The notes: generated by a model from the sequence alone, not told the origin. A DNA stretch of 64,000 nt from Haberlea rhodopensis (GCA_907163345.1 CAJQUN010000051.1:1798001-1862000); one strand, 5' to 3'. Positions 10,761 to 22,213 are shown, counted from the stretch's first letter. Translations and numbers: made by a program.

Positions 10761-10772
10761 GCTCTGATACCA
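10761..10772 (-). other. primer binding site, initiator-Met tRNA type
   Basis: The minus strand reads TGGTATCAGAGC four bases after the 5' LTR end at 10777. This is the usual plant PBS complementary to the 3' end of initiator methionine tRNA. Confidence 0.9.
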
Positions 10773-10776
10773 CTAA

Positions 10777-12645
10777 TGTAAGGACCCTAGTTCCTTAAGT
10801 GCGGATTAAAGGCATAATTAAATTTTTCCATACAAAATAAGGTTTGAAGGTCAAGTTGATGCCCTGAGTTAATTAAATTACAGTGCCAAATAAAGTTTCA
10901 AAAGGGATTAGTTACATTCCCAACCAATGAATACTAATCCTATAGCTTTACACTACTCCTAGAGCAGAGACTATACAAAAGGATTTGGCATGCTAACAAG
11001 AGCACTCCTCACTGGCTCACTGCATCACCCGCCTTAGCCCCTTCCGCCCAAGTACCTACAGGAACAACCCCAAACCGTGAGCATGTATATAAATCATATC
11101 CACAATAGTATGATCACAATTAAATGCATAAACCATAAATGCAATTCACTTCCTGTGTTTAACATATTTAAAAGCTCCATTGGTTGTCCCTGTATCACAA
11201 TAATAATCAAAGATTATAATACCAATATGCATGTCATGACATGAACTCATTCCGTGTATACCAATTTCCAATTTCCAGTCTTATTATATCAGTGGCATAA
11301 TACCCCTCGCGTTTATATGACAGCGGCATTAATACCCCTCGCTTCGACATATTAGCGGTATAATATCCCTCGCATCAATATGACAGCGGCATTATCCTTC
11401 GCTTCGACATATTTGCGGCAAATATTCTTCATCGCTAAATATGACAGCGGCAAGTATTCTATCATCGCTTCGACATAACAGCGGCAAGTATTCGATCATC
11501 ACTACGATATAATCTCGACTCACAATTTATATATATGCAACCGTAATGCATATCCAATCACATATGCAACCAAAATGCATAAACAAGACCATGTATGCAA
11601 CCACAATGCATAACCAATTCAAAGCGTAATAAATACGTTTTACCGTCCGATGCTCGTACGTCTCACTACGTACCTTGATTCCAAAAGTGGAGATTATCGT
11701 GGACTTTATCTCCTATGCTGTGTGCCCACCTGGGATGGTTCTACACATTCACACAAATTAATATTAGGAGCCAATAATAGTCCGATATCAAAAATTCCAC
11801 AAAAAAGTCCAAAAAATCCAATATTTTAACCTTCGCGATCGATCGCCCATCACGGCGATCGATCGCCCAAACGTACTGCCCGAGCCCCAAATTTTTTTAT
11901 CCTTCGGCGATCGATCGCCACACTTGGCGCGATCGATCGCCAGACCCGCCGATCGATCGCCCAAGAGTGGCGATCGATCGCCAAAAGCTTCCAACGCCTA
12001 CTGCCTGGGCGCGATCGATCGCCTGAAATGGGCGATCGATCGCCGACCCCTGTAACCCGAAAAATCTCCATTTTTGCACCTCAAAATCATTCCAACCCAT
12101 TCCAACACAAAACCAACAAACCAACAACTCAAATAACATCATAACCCTTCAAAATACACCTTAAAACAACCATAAAACCAACCCCCAAACAAAACCACAA
12201 CAATCCAACCCAAACCCATTTTAAACCCTTCAAAACCATTTCAATCTTAAACCAAACACAATAAAAGCAATGGGAAGGTATCCATACCTCTAGGGGACTC
12301 CAAAACTCACACCAAAACCCACAAAGCAAGCTTCTTGAAGGTTTTCTCTCCAACCTTGAGCACAATTTCGAAAATGGGGAAAAGGAAGGGTTTGGTGGTG
12401 GTTTTGGGGAAAGTTGTAAAGTAATGGGAATTAAAGGGGAATGGGGTATAAATGATTTAATTAAACCAATTGTCTTCCACAATTTACCATGGTGTATAAA
12501 ACACCCCAACATGATATTTAAAAGGCATTTTACCATAATGTACCAAAATCCCAATAAAAACATGATTCACACAATTAATCACAACCCAGTACAATTAAAC
12601 CATCAAAATCCCCAATTTGCATATAATTATTTCGGGGGTATCACA
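10777..12645 (-). repeat. 5' LTR of Tekay element (4116-12645)
   Basis: 1869 bp, TG...CA. It differs from the other LTR only by C/A at about 10990, C/T at about 12472 and one T in a run near 11893-11900, as far as I can see. It is followed by the target duplication CCTCC (12646-12650). Confidence 0.92.
11833..12043. promoter_or_regulatory. GATCGATC palindrome array, 8 copies (Tekay 5' LTR)
   Basis: The same eight-copy array as at 5174-5382, here in the 5' LTR that would drive transcription on the minus strand. All eight copies are unchanged between the LTRs. Confidence 0.7.
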
Positions 12646-14059
12646 CCTCCCCTCCTAAAAAGCTACGGACCAGGAAAGAGACTTCTAGTGCCCTCAGGCA
12701 GCAAGTGCCTGCTACTACTTCTACTGCTGCTGGCACTATCTCTACTGCAGTTCAGCAGAGGTTACAACAACTTCTCGGGAGCTCAGTTCTGAAAATCCTC
12801 CAACAGAGGAACCAGTTGCAATGGATGCATCCTTGGTCATGGTCCCAACCGTACCAACCGCTCCTACTGACAACTCCACCAACATATTATTGAGTTCTCA
12901 CCAAGGACCAGACTCTATAAGCTTCCGGCCACCAAAGACACTCTGTCCTTATTGTCATCCTAAGGAGACTTCCACGGGAAAGGGCAAAGCGGCTATGGAA
13001 CCAATGTCAACTCCGGTAGCATTTGAAATACAAGTGGTTATGACCGAAGTGGAAGCCAAACTGCAACCGCAACTTGCGATATTTGATAGATGAGTGGAGG
13101 CACGTCTCATAATTTGTTTTGATGATTTCTCTCCAATTCTCGGCAAGCAAGACTTGATGAGAACCTCATTCTTGCCTACCTCAGATGCATGACATAGAGA
13201 AGAGTCTAAAGCTACGTGATGTCTTCTGCATGATGAACTACGTGGGAGAACTTCAAGCTCTAGTTCACTAGCGGCTCCAGGAGTTTAAAGCTGACTCTGG
13301 CACAGCCAAATCATGATAGGGTTGTACACAACGCCTTAGGACCCAAGCTTGAAATGGCTGAGGCCTCTTCACGATCTCAAGATCTTAACAGGCCTACACT
13401 CTTGCTCTGCTCTGCCAGGGGACGGAACCTCCACTCCTACCGACTTGAGCATAGTTCGTAGCGCTCCGGCCAAAGTCTTTACGATGATGGATGTTGACAC
13501 TATAAATGTCGACATTGTCATTCAGTCTGTGGTACCATCTCTTCAAAGAATGATGAACCTACCGAGTCATCACAAAACTCCCCAACCAACTTAGCTGCTT
13601 TATCCACCTCCTCTTCACCCCCCCCCCCCCACCCCCCCCCCCACAAACCTCAATCCGTATTGCTTCCCCAGCTTCTGCTGATATCACAGAACCAACACCC
13701 CAGCCCCTTGCCTTAGAAATATCTACCGGGGCGACAGTCCCTTACTGTCCCAGCAAGCCCTTCCCGGCCTCCGCTGACCTTACTCAGTCTGTTGCGGCTG
13801 AGCTAGACATAGCAGTTACTGGTATAGATAACATCAGTCTTATCATGTATGTCGCACCATCCTCTGCAGCTGATTCATCCGCTGTTTTGCCCTCTGCTGC
13901 AAAGACTGCTGGTCCTCCTGGCGTTGTCACCCCGGATGCCGAAACTCAAACGGGTGCTCTGGCTCAATCCATGGGCAATGATCCTCCCGAGGACTTCTTT
14001 GACTTTTCTACTCACATTCCTATAGAAGGGCCTCCAAGTGTTGCTGATCAGTTGGTGCA
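12646..14059 (+). pseudogene. broken plus-strand gene, part 2 (middle region)
   Basis: Continuation of the gene interrupted at 4115. After the duplicated CCTCC the frame resumes with a Lys/Arg-rich stretch (PKKLRTRKET) and Ser/Thr/Pro/Gln-rich low-complexity segments, then several short plus-strand frames (12821-13093, 13349-13594, 13845-14059) separated by stops and slips. A long C tract (13618-13642) lies between two of them. The last frame (AETQTGALAQSMGNDPPEDF and on) ends at the second insertion. Its last codons read on in the same phase at 21967, so it was one frame before that insertion. No known domain was recognised. Confidence 0.5.
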
Positions 14060-15084
14060 TGACCGCTTTATTTTTAAACAGAAAATTCTCAGTGTAGCGA
14101 TTCTTTACCACAAGTGCACGGTGTCAAGTTTTAGTATAGTTAAATGAAAGTAAGGGTTGTCGAATCCACAGGGACTAACGTATAAGTACCAAATAAAACT
14201 AGTAAAATTATATTTAGCCTACGATTAAAAAGAGGGTATATTAACTACAACAAATTTAAAACTAAAGGACCTAAATAAAATAAGAATAAATAAAATGAAT
14301 GGTTTCCGGATATGCAAAGGAATTTCGCTCGAGAAATTTATCTAGCCCTTTTGTTCAACTATGTTATGTTCAAAGATTCGTTTGAATAGGCAATTAACAA
14401 ACAATTGATTCTTAAGGTGAAAGGTTTTCGTTATTATTCAATACACTCTCTCGAGCTGTATAGAAACTAATATCAAACTAGAACAAGTAACTCTCGTTCA
14501 CTTATTTACTAATCCGATATTGCATAAATCTTTAAAACCTCGTTACTCTAAATCTCTCGATTCAAAGTGCTCACGTATGTGATTTTATCTCTCGATCTCA
14601 ATCTTAAACATACATCATGAATTACTGTAGCGTATTATAACGTTATCTCTCGATCTCGGTTATAACTCACAAAATTCGATCAAAGTTAGCTGGCTTTGAT
14701 CTTAATAAGCATTTAATTCATGAACAATAAGAACTCAATCCACTCAAACACATTCGAATCAATAAATCAAACACAATTAACATCAAACTCGATAAAATAA
14801 ACTCTATTCAATTCAAAACAAATCAATAAGACGTTTAATTGTTTCTCAACCTCAAAACATCCAATGAAAATGAAAATCAAATAAAACCGAGTTTAGAAAT
14901 ACGATAAATGCTGGAACGAATCCGTGCGTTGCACCGTAATCTCTTCTCTTGCTCCTTCCTTGCACTCCGGAGATGGCTCGCTCAAGCTTGGACGAAGAAC
15001 GGAAGAAGATGGCTTTTCCTCCTTCTTCTAGGCGGCGGCTACTAGGGTTTTTAGGTGATGAAAATCGGTTCTAAACCCTCTCTG

Positions 15085-15098
15085 ATATGATATATTCT
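15085..15098 (-). promoter_or_regulatory. TATA-like element of LTR
   Basis: Minus-strand GAATATATCATATC, about 75 bp downstream (minus direction) of the GATCGATC array. A matching site is at about 21487-21500 in the 5' LTR. Confidence 0.4.
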
Positions 15099-15173
15099 GG
15101 TATGGAAGGGATCTCACCTTTTAACCACCGAGAATCACGTTAATTTTGGAAAATAAAATTTTCAGAAAATCAC

Positions 15174-15353
15174 GTATCGATCGATCGAAAAGATTTTTCG
15201 ATCGATCGGTGCACTGTTCACTTCAGCCTTTGAAACTTTCTGCCTCGATCGATCGATCGAGATTTTCATTCCGATTGATCGACACTTCGATAAATTTGGG
15301 ACTGAACTCTCTGCCCGGATCGATCGATCGAGAAATAATCTCGATCGATCGAA
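15174..15353. promoter_or_regulatory. TCGATCGATCGA palindrome array (element 14060-21961, 3' LTR)
   Basis: Six sites with TC...GA flanks (TCGATCGATCGA and a longer GATCGATCGATC form), one decayed to CCGATTGATCG. The partner array is at 21587-21755. It lies upstream of the TATA-like site. Confidence 0.65.
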
Positions 15354-15559
15354 ATTCTGAAAAATCTGAATTCTTTATTTATTTTTTTCTTTTTCGCCTC
15401 GATTTCACCCGTTTCCTTCATTTTAGCTCATTTCTTCCATTTCCGACCTATTTTCCTGAAACAAGCAAATAAATACCAAAAAGCGTAATTTCATCCAGGA
15501 AAAAGTACGAAAAAAGGAAAGAAATTACAGCTAAAAACACTTAAAATCTAAGCATATCA

Positions 15560-15573
15560 ACTCCCTCAAACTT
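15560..15573 (-). other. polypurine tract, Athila type
   Basis: Minus-strand AAGTTTGAGGGAGT directly abuts the 3' LTR. Confidence 0.8.
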
Positions 15574-16930
15574 AGACTTGATCGTCCTCGAGCAAGCAAT
15601 AAGCTCAAAAAGTAGAGTTAAACTTAATACTTTGAATGAATCATCTTTACAACTCATAGTAAAAGCTCAGCAATCCTACTTATGCATCAATAAGAGTCAT
15701 TCAAAGTTCAACAGGAAGCGCTTTCTCCTAAGCTAAACAATACATCGCAACATCAAAACGTGTGTGTGTGCTATTGTCAAACATGAGTTCTATACATATC
15801 TTTTAAGATCAAAATGTGCCATAAAAACTCAAAGTCAAGATTACTTTGGATTACTCAACAAATTTACTATCCAGCACTTCTCCACTAATGTAATTATTCC
15901 CTAGACTTGGATCAGAAGGTCTTTAAAAGCTTATAGCGTTAGGCCTTTTGGTGTCGGCTCCAAAGAAAAGGTAGGATGAATGCAAAGAAGAGAGTATAAA
16001 AGAATCAGTTCAAACTTGTTCGCACAATATTGAGCTTCTCTTCAACTTTTTCTAGCCTTGGCCACTTTGGGTCTTATTTGAATGTTTCCAATTTATTTTT
16101 ATTTTTTTCAAGGCTTTTCTCTACATCTTTTCTTATTGCTCATTCTTTTGTTCATTTTGTTTTTCACAATGAACTCATCTACATATACAATTCAATTCAA
16201 TGAATGAGATTCATTATACTCCCTTAGGGACGGATAAAATTTTTCTTTTAGGCTCAATCCAAGGTAGGTATAATGAGTTAGCCAAAAATGTCGAATAGGG
16301 GTCTAGTTATATGCAATGCATATACCATTCTTTTTCAATAAGGCTCAAGAGGGGACACTAAGGAATGATGTAAATAAGGTAAGCTTGAAAGGCACAAACG
16401 GTCCAAAGATCACCTAAATCATCTCCAAGTCAAGTTCCTAATTATAAAATTTCGCCTCAAAGTGCTTTCAAATAAATTGTAGAGTGTTCTAAGATGCTCA
16501 AGACTAATCATAGTTAACCAAATTTTCACTTTATTCAATACATACACACTCAATCATGACTCAAAACGTGCTCAAACTATTCCTCAATTTTGACATAAGT
16601 TCAACAACGGATATATACAAACAAGTTAAAAAATTTCATGACTCCTATCTAGATGGGGATTAATTTCATCATGTATTACCGTTGCAAATCCAACTCATCA
16701 TTTCTCAAGTATTGACTCATTTTCTAAAACAAAAAAATTTAAAAGTGCTCAAGGACGAATTAGTCTCATAAACGTGCAGTCATGCAAGGAAAGAACCAAG
16801 ACAAGAAGCAGAAATGCAAAAACTACAAATATACACATATATAAACAAAACCCCCCCAAACTTAATATGTGCATTGCCCTCAATGTACAAGACAAATAAG
16901 TGTAAAGGCAAAACACATACCATGACAACG
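15574..16930 (-). other. non-coding 3' internal region of Athila-like element
   Basis: About 1.3 kb without a credible frame. It contains runs conserved with the 3' internal regions at 28660-29042, 29044-29984 and 46154-47250, for example CTAGACTTGGATCA, TTCTCCACTAATG and the CCCCCAAACTTAATATGTGC block near 16852. This region precedes the polypurine tract in each related element. Confidence 0.6.
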
Positions 16931-16934
16931 ATCG

Positions 16935-18190
16935 TCACTGATCGTTGTCCTCATCATGCTCCGGAGGGGGAACTGGGTAGTGACGCTCCTCGCCCTGGTA
17001 TGGCGGAAATGGTGGGTACTCAGTAGGTGGGGGTGCATGCGGCTGATATGGTGCGAAGTGTGGCTCTGGCGGGACCTGGAATCCTGGGAAGCCCTGGGCC
17101 ATGGCAGTGTTCCATGCACTCTGGTAGTGCATGAACTCCATCTGACGCTGAGCTACCTGCTCATGGTCCAACTGCAATGCTCTCTGCATGCTGTGTATGT
17201 CCTGCTGCATGCTATGGATGCTCTGCTGCTCCAGGCGAATGTCTTGGAGATCCCTGTGAAGGGAGTCCAAGGTGATGCGAGTATGCTTTGCAGCAGAGGA
17301 TGATGATGCTCCGGCATGTCTGATGTCCGAGGGTCGTGGCTCAGCCCTTCTTCGGCCTGTAGGAGGTGGTGGACCGTCAACAACAATCGGGGTCTTCGGT
17401 GGAAGTAACTCCTCGTCTTCCCCCCATTTCACTCCGCATCTCTTGCATAAAGCAGTGATGGTAGATGGAAACCGTAGTGCGGAGGTAGGTTGGCTGCTAC
17501 CGATCTCATAGATGTGATCACTAATAATCTCGCCCAAATCCATGTCCTGCCCTGTGAGAATGGCAAATACCAGGGCCGCTCTGTCCTTTGTCACCTCAGA
17601 AGTGTGGGTCGAGGGCATGACCCGTGAGGCGACAAATGAGAACCATGCTTGGGCCTCTGGTGTCAAATGCTTCTTGAGAACCACCTATGGCTCTCCCTTA
17701 TTGTTCCGCTGCCAATCCACTCCCGGCATGCCAATGACTGCTAGTACCTCATTATAATTTATCGTACTCCTTCGGAAAGATTGGTACGCACAGTTGTGTA
17801 TGAATGGCATCCGGTAAATATTATTGATTGCTTCTTGATATACCAGCACATCCGTCCCTCGGACAAAAACATTTGCTAGGTGCCCTGGTGGGATAACTCG
17901 GAGATTCGTATAGAATTCCCTCACCAGCGGAACCACAGCATCCATCGGTGTTTGCACAAACTGAAACCACCCTCGTCGCCTGACTGCCCTAATGACAGGA
18001 CATTCAATCTTGTCAATACTCATGCCGCTTTCATGACTGAGAGGTTTCTTGTGATAATTGGGATATAACTCAGCTGCTGTGGCATTGACAAACTTCCTTT
18101 TGTCATGCTCTTGCTCAGAAGTGTGGCCTCCGCCTGCTTTTGCTTCTGTGAAGCCTCTGCCTGCTTTGACCTCTTTCTTGGAGCCATTTT
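16935..18190 (-). pseudogene. putative plant transposon protein (PTPD / Transposase_32-like) ORF
   Basis: The minus-strand ORF starts at about 18189 (MAPRKRSKQAEASQKQKQ, basic, Lys/Gln/Ala-rich), slips one frame near 18105-18125, continues as a 112-residue frame (17685-18023) with FYTNLRVIPPGHLANVFVRG and INNIYRMPF, and is cut by an in-frame TAG at 17685-17687 before a 249-residue frame (16935-17684) with TPEAQAWFSFVASRVMP and a Pro-rich tail. This motif order matches the 'putative plant transposon protein' family carried as an extra ORF by some Athila-like elements. Function unknown. One slip and one stop make it a pseudogene. A GATCGATC cluster lies about 450 bp upstream of its start. Confidence 0.65.
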
Positions 18191-18583
18191 CTTGCTAAGT
18201 TGTTCTCAATTATTTCGCTTAGCTGCACCAAAAATACCACACCCAAAATACAGCAATACCAACACCCCACAACACCACAACAACTCCCCCAAACTTCGAT
18301 TCTTCTTTACCCAATTTAACAATAACCAAGTAAATGCACCAAATGATGTAAAGATACGAAATTTCAAACCAATTACCAGGAAAAATCTGATCTTTGATGA
18401 ATTTGGCGCTTGGCTTGGAATTCTCTTTTGGATGCAATTCTACCCAATTTAGGTTGCAATACTTCAGATCTGCAATTAAAATCTCATCAGAAGCAATTCT
18501 TACTTCAAAGCTTTGAAGTAATCTGAGAATATGGATGAGAGATTAGAGGAAGCGATTTGGTTCTTTGCTGAAGAGGAGAGGAA

Positions 18584-18596
18584 AAAATTTTAAAGT
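18584..18596 (-). promoter_or_regulatory. possible internal TATA-like site before PTPD ORF
   Basis: Minus-strand ACTTTAAAATTTT lies about 45 bp downstream of the internal GATCGATC cluster and about 400 bp before the ORF start. Weak by itself; noted because it repeats the array-then-TATA order of the LTRs. Confidence 0.25.
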
Positions 18597-18640
18597 TATG
18601 CACAGACTGCTCTTCGGTGCCCTATTTTTCAAAATTTTCT

Positions 18641-18747
18641 CTCGATCGAGAAAATTTTTCGATCGATCGATCGATCGAGGCAGTGAACCTCTTGGTCTTT
18701 AAAATTTTCGGGCGATCGATCGAGAATAAATCTCGATCGATCGCCAG
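18641..18747. promoter_or_regulatory. internal GATCGATC palindrome cluster
   Basis: Four sites (TCTCGATCGAGA, a 20-bp run of GATC repeats near 18658-18680, GGCGATCGATCGAG, CTCGATCGATCGCC) lie between the gag and PTPD ORFs. This is the only cluster in the window that lies outside an LTR. Confidence 0.6.
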
Positions 18748-18984
18748 CACCAGAATACCAAAATCAATTTTTTTTTTCAAAAAAAATTTTTCCGCTCGGG
18801 TTTCCTCGCCTACATCTTTCTTGCTTTTACACCTGCAACAAAATTGCACGGATTCATTCTCGGAACATCTAAAAATAAATTAAAAACAACTAAACTAAAA
18901 TGAAGAGCTAAAAACAAAAACTCGAGGAAGGAAAAGAAAGTTCTTAATTTATAGTCCCAAGCTGGACTGTCACCTCCTCGTCTG

Positions 18985-20181
18985 TTAACTTGATTGCTCC
19001 TTTGGATTCTTCACAGAATCACTCGGGAGTGTACCTTGCGTCCTTCCAGAAATCAACGTGGCCAGCTGCCCTATCTGCACTTCCAGGTTCTTAATCGATG
19101 CATCCTGATTTTACATCCTCACCTCAGTCGACGAAATCAGTTTGGCCATCAGCTCCTCCATACTCGGTTATTGTGTGAACCCCGACTGTGGTTGTGGATT
19201 CAACACATTCTCTTGATTTGACCACCTCAGATTTGGGTGGTTCCTCCATCCCGGGTTGTATGAGTTCGAATATGGATTGTTCTGCTGCCTGTTTCCTACG
19301 AAATTCACAGCTTCAGTAGATTGATTAAATTGGTTACCTGCTTGGCACTCAATGCTCGGATGACCGCCTCCACATAAATCACAGAAAATAGCTTGAGCTT
19401 GCATTGCTGCTGCACCCATGCTATCTATCTTTCGGTTCATAGCTTCCAACTGAGCCGAAATAGCAGTAATCTCATCCACTTGATGGACTCCTATTGGTTT
19501 CTGTGGCTTGTTCCTTTCAGATTGCCACTGATAGCTATTGGACGCCATTTCCTCCAATAAGTCATACGCTTCTTCCGGTGTCTTCCGCATGATCGATCCC
19601 CCAGATGCTGCATCTATCATAGATTGGTTAGCAGAAAACAAACCATTGTAAAAAGTTTGTACCTGCAGCCAGATGGGTAGACCGTGATGTGGGCATCTCC
19701 TCAATAAATCTTTGAAACGGTCCCACGCCTCATATAAACTCTCGGGATCAAATTGCCCGAACGTAGTTATATCGTTCCGCATCTTTGCCGCCTTGGAGGG
19801 AGGAAAGTACTTCGATAAGAAAGCTTTTGTCATCCCTTCCCATGTTGTAATCGATCCTGCAGGTAAAGAATTCAACCAGGATTTATCTTTGTCTCTCAAT
19901 GAAAAAGGGAAGAGCCTTAACCTGATGGCGTCGTCGGAGATGCCATTATGTTTAAACGTGTCGTAGATCTCCAAGAAGTTGGAGATGTGAGTGTTTGGAT
20001 CGTCCGTGGCAGCTCCCCCAAACATTACAGAGTGCTGTATCATTTGGATAATTGCAGGCTTGATCTCGAAGTTATTCGCCTGGATTGTTGGCCTAGTGAT
20101 GCTGGATAAAGATCCATGAAACGCTGGCTGTGCAAAGTCCATCATCGATCTCAGGTTCTGTGCATCGTTATTGTCGGCCAT
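18985..20181 (-). pseudogene. Athila-like gag
   Basis: The frame from MADNNDAQNLRSMMDF at 20181 covers the gag core (RLRLFPFSLRDKDKSWLNSL, TKAFLSKYFPPSKAAKMRNDI, ESLYEAWDRFKDLLRRCPHH) and one knuckle (CDLCGGGHPSIEC). It is interrupted by a TAA at 19168-19170 and another at 19111-19113, both where Gln is expected. The same frame then reads QIGQLATLISGRTQGTLPSD and ends at 18985-18987, the usual end of Athila gag. Role: capsid and RNA packaging. The two late nonsense codons remove only the C-terminal tail, so a nearly complete gag could still be made. Confidence 0.85.
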
Positions 20182-20439
20182 TGCTCGAGCTTCTCATAGT
20201 CTTCTAAGTAAAGTCCTCTCTATTTCAGGATCAAATGGCTCGAGAATGGGCTCCTCTCTTCTGAGCATGCACTAGAGAAATGGTTCATGTACTGGATCAG
20301 ACAAAAGGAGACAACAACAAAAATACAAAATCAAAAACAAGAACAACTAACTAAAACAAAAAAGAAAAATAACAACGAAATAATACAAATTGGCTAAATT
20401 ACAATTAATTAATCTCGTATGATATTATACAGATTAGTC

Positions 20440-20457
20440 CCTGGCAACGGCGCCAAA
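20440..20457 (-). other. primer binding site, Athila type
   Basis: Minus-strand TTTGGCGCCGTTGCCAGG, four bases from the 5' LTR at 20462. Athila-group elements use this PBS, usually attributed to tRNA-Asp. Confidence 0.8.
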
Positions 20458-20461
20458 AACT

Positions 20462-21961
20462 TGACCGCTTTATTTTTAAACAGAAAATTCTCAGTGTAGC
20501 GATTCTTTACCGCAAGTGCACGGTGTCAAGTTTTAGTATAGTTAAATGAAAGTAAGGGTTGTCGAATCCACATGGACTAACGTATAATTACCAAATAAAA
20601 CTAGTAAAATTATATTTAGCCTACGATTAAACAGAGGGTATATTAACTACAACAAATTTAAAACTAAAGGACCTAAATAAAATAAGAATAAATAAAATGA
20701 ATGGTTTCCGGATATGCAAAGGAATTTCGCTCGAGAAATTTATCTAGCCCTTTGTTCAACTATGTTATCTTCAAAGATTCGTTAGAGTAGGCAATTAACA
20801 AACAATTGATTCTTAGATGAAAGGTTTTCGTTATTATTCAATACACTCTCTCGAGCTGTATAGAAACTAATATCAAACTAGAACAAGTAACTCTCGTTCA
20901 CTTATTTACTAATCCGATATTGCATAAATCTTTAAAACCTCGTTACTCTAAATCTCTCGATTCAAAGTGCTCACGTATGTGATTTTATCTCTCGATCTCA
21001 ATCTTAAACATACATCATGAATTACTGTAGCGTATTATAACGTTATCTCTCGATCTCGGTTATAACTCACAAAATTCGATCAAAGTTAGCTAGGCTTTGA
21101 TCTTAATAAGCATTTAATTCATGAACAATAAGAACTCAATCCACTCAAACACATTCGAATCAATAAATCAAACACAATTAACATCAAACTCGATAAAATA
21201 AACTCTATTCAATTCAAAACAAATCAATAAGACGTTTAATTGTTTCTCAACCTCAAAAACATCCAATGAAAATGAAAATCAAATAAAACCGAGTTTAGAA
21301 ATACGATAAATGCTGGAACGAATCTGTGTGTTGCACCGTAATCCCTTCTCTTGCTCCTTCCTTGCACTCCGGAGATGGCTCGCTCAAGCTTGGACGAAGA
21401 ACGGAAGAAGATGGCTTTTCCTCCTTCTTCTAGGCGGCGGCTACTAGGGTTTTTAGGTGATGAAAATCGGTTCTAAACCCTCTCTGATATGATATATTCT
21501 GGTATGGAAGGGATCTCACCTTTTAACCACCGAGAATCACGTTAATTTTGGAAAATAAGATTTTCAGAAAATCGCGTATCGATCGATCGAAAAGATTTTC
21601 CGATCGATCGGTGCACTGTTCACTTCAGCCTTTGAAACTTTCTGCCTCGATCGATTGATCGAGATTTTCATTCCGATCGATCGACACTTCGATAAGTTTG
21701 GTGCTGAACTCTCTGCCCGGATCGATCGATCGAGAAATAATCTCGATCGATCGAAATTCTGAAAAATTTGAATTCTTCATTTTTTTCTCTCTTTTTCGCC
21801 TCGGTTTCAACCGTTTCCTTCATTTTAGCTCATTTCTTCCATTTCCGACCTATTTTCCGGAAACAAGCAAATAAATACCAAAAAGCGTAATTTCATCCAG
21901 GAAAAAGTACGAAAAACGGAAAGAAATTACAGCTAAAAACACTTAAAATCTAAGCCTATCA
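20462..21961 (-). repeat. 5' LTR of non-autonomous Athila-like element
   Basis: 1500 bp, same borders as the 3' LTR. It carries the array at 21587-21755 upstream of a TATA-like site near 21487-21500, and is followed by GTGCA (21962-21966). Confidence 0.9.
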
Positions 21962-22213
21962 GTGCATATATCCAATGTCATCTCTGAGCTGGCCAGTGAT
22001 GTCAACAAACTGAAACACGAAGAACGCACTGCGAGTCTTGTCATTGGGAGTCATCAGTTGCATACTGACTTACAATTTCAGCAGGTTTATCATGATCTCA
22101 GCCAACTGATGACTACAGTGAATCGGCTCCAAAGCTTTGTTGTGGATTCTTTTGGTGACTCTTTCTCCCGGATAGGGCAAGCATTGGTTAGGGAGAAAAT
22201 AGTAACATTTCTT
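21962..22213 (+). pseudogene. broken plus-strand gene, part 3 (coiled-coil-like region)
   Basis: After the duplicated GTGCA the plus-strand frame reads HISNVISELASDVNKLKHEE through VDSFGDSFSRIGQALVREK, a helical, leucine/valine-spaced segment in phase with the frame ending at 14059. A possible splice donor (GTAACA) follows at about 22200. Beyond it the frame turns into hydrophobic low-complexity sequence and is probably intronic. This is the last recognisable part of the gene. Confidence 0.5.

Larger units (their letters stand above)
4116..12645 (-). mobile_element. Tekay-type Ty3/gypsy LTR retrotransposon, full length, pol broken
   Basis: Complete element of 8530 bp, transcribed on the minus strand, flanked by CCTCC. 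The LTRs (4116-5983 and 10777-12645) are almost identical: I count two substitutions and one single-T length difference in 1868 bp. The PBS matches the initiator-Met tRNA type, and a purine tract precedes the 3' LTR. Gag-pol has the order gag, two CCHC knuckles, aspartic protease, RT, RNase H, integrase, C-terminal chromodomain-like region, typical of the chromovirus Tekay/Del group. The frame carries one +1 slip (7513-7516) and one nonsense codon (7130-7132). It is inserted in the plus-strand pseudogene. Confidence 0.92.
14060..15559 (-). repeat. 3' LTR of non-autonomous Athila-like element
   Basis: 1500 bp, TGACCGC ... TATCA on the plus strand. It contains CGCAAGTGCACGGTGTCAAG-type sequence near its left end (here with A for G: CACAAGTG), shared with the LTRs at 27363 and 52369. 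A TATA-like GAATATATCATATC lies on the minus strand (15085-15098). Confidence 0.9.
14060..21961 (-). mobile_element. non-autonomous Athila-like Ty3/gypsy element (gag plus PTPD ORF, no pol)
   Basis: Complete element of 7902 bp on the minus strand, with both LTRs exactly 1500 bp and the target duplication GTGCA (14055-14059, 21962-21966). The PBS is of the TGGCGCCGTTGCC type used by Athila elements, and the polypurine tract is AAGTTTGAGGGAGT. It has a gag ORF and a separate downstream ORF of the 'putative plant transposon protein' type. No protease, RT, RNase H or integrase motif is present, so it must have been moved by a relative. The LTRs differ at roughly 25 sites (about 1.7 percent), so it is older than either Tekay insertion. 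Confidence 0.88.

Noticed and set aside
10761..10772. tRNA gene fragment (TGGTATCAGAGC)
   Set aside because: Its position next to the 5' LTR makes it the primer binding site. No cloverleaf surrounds it.
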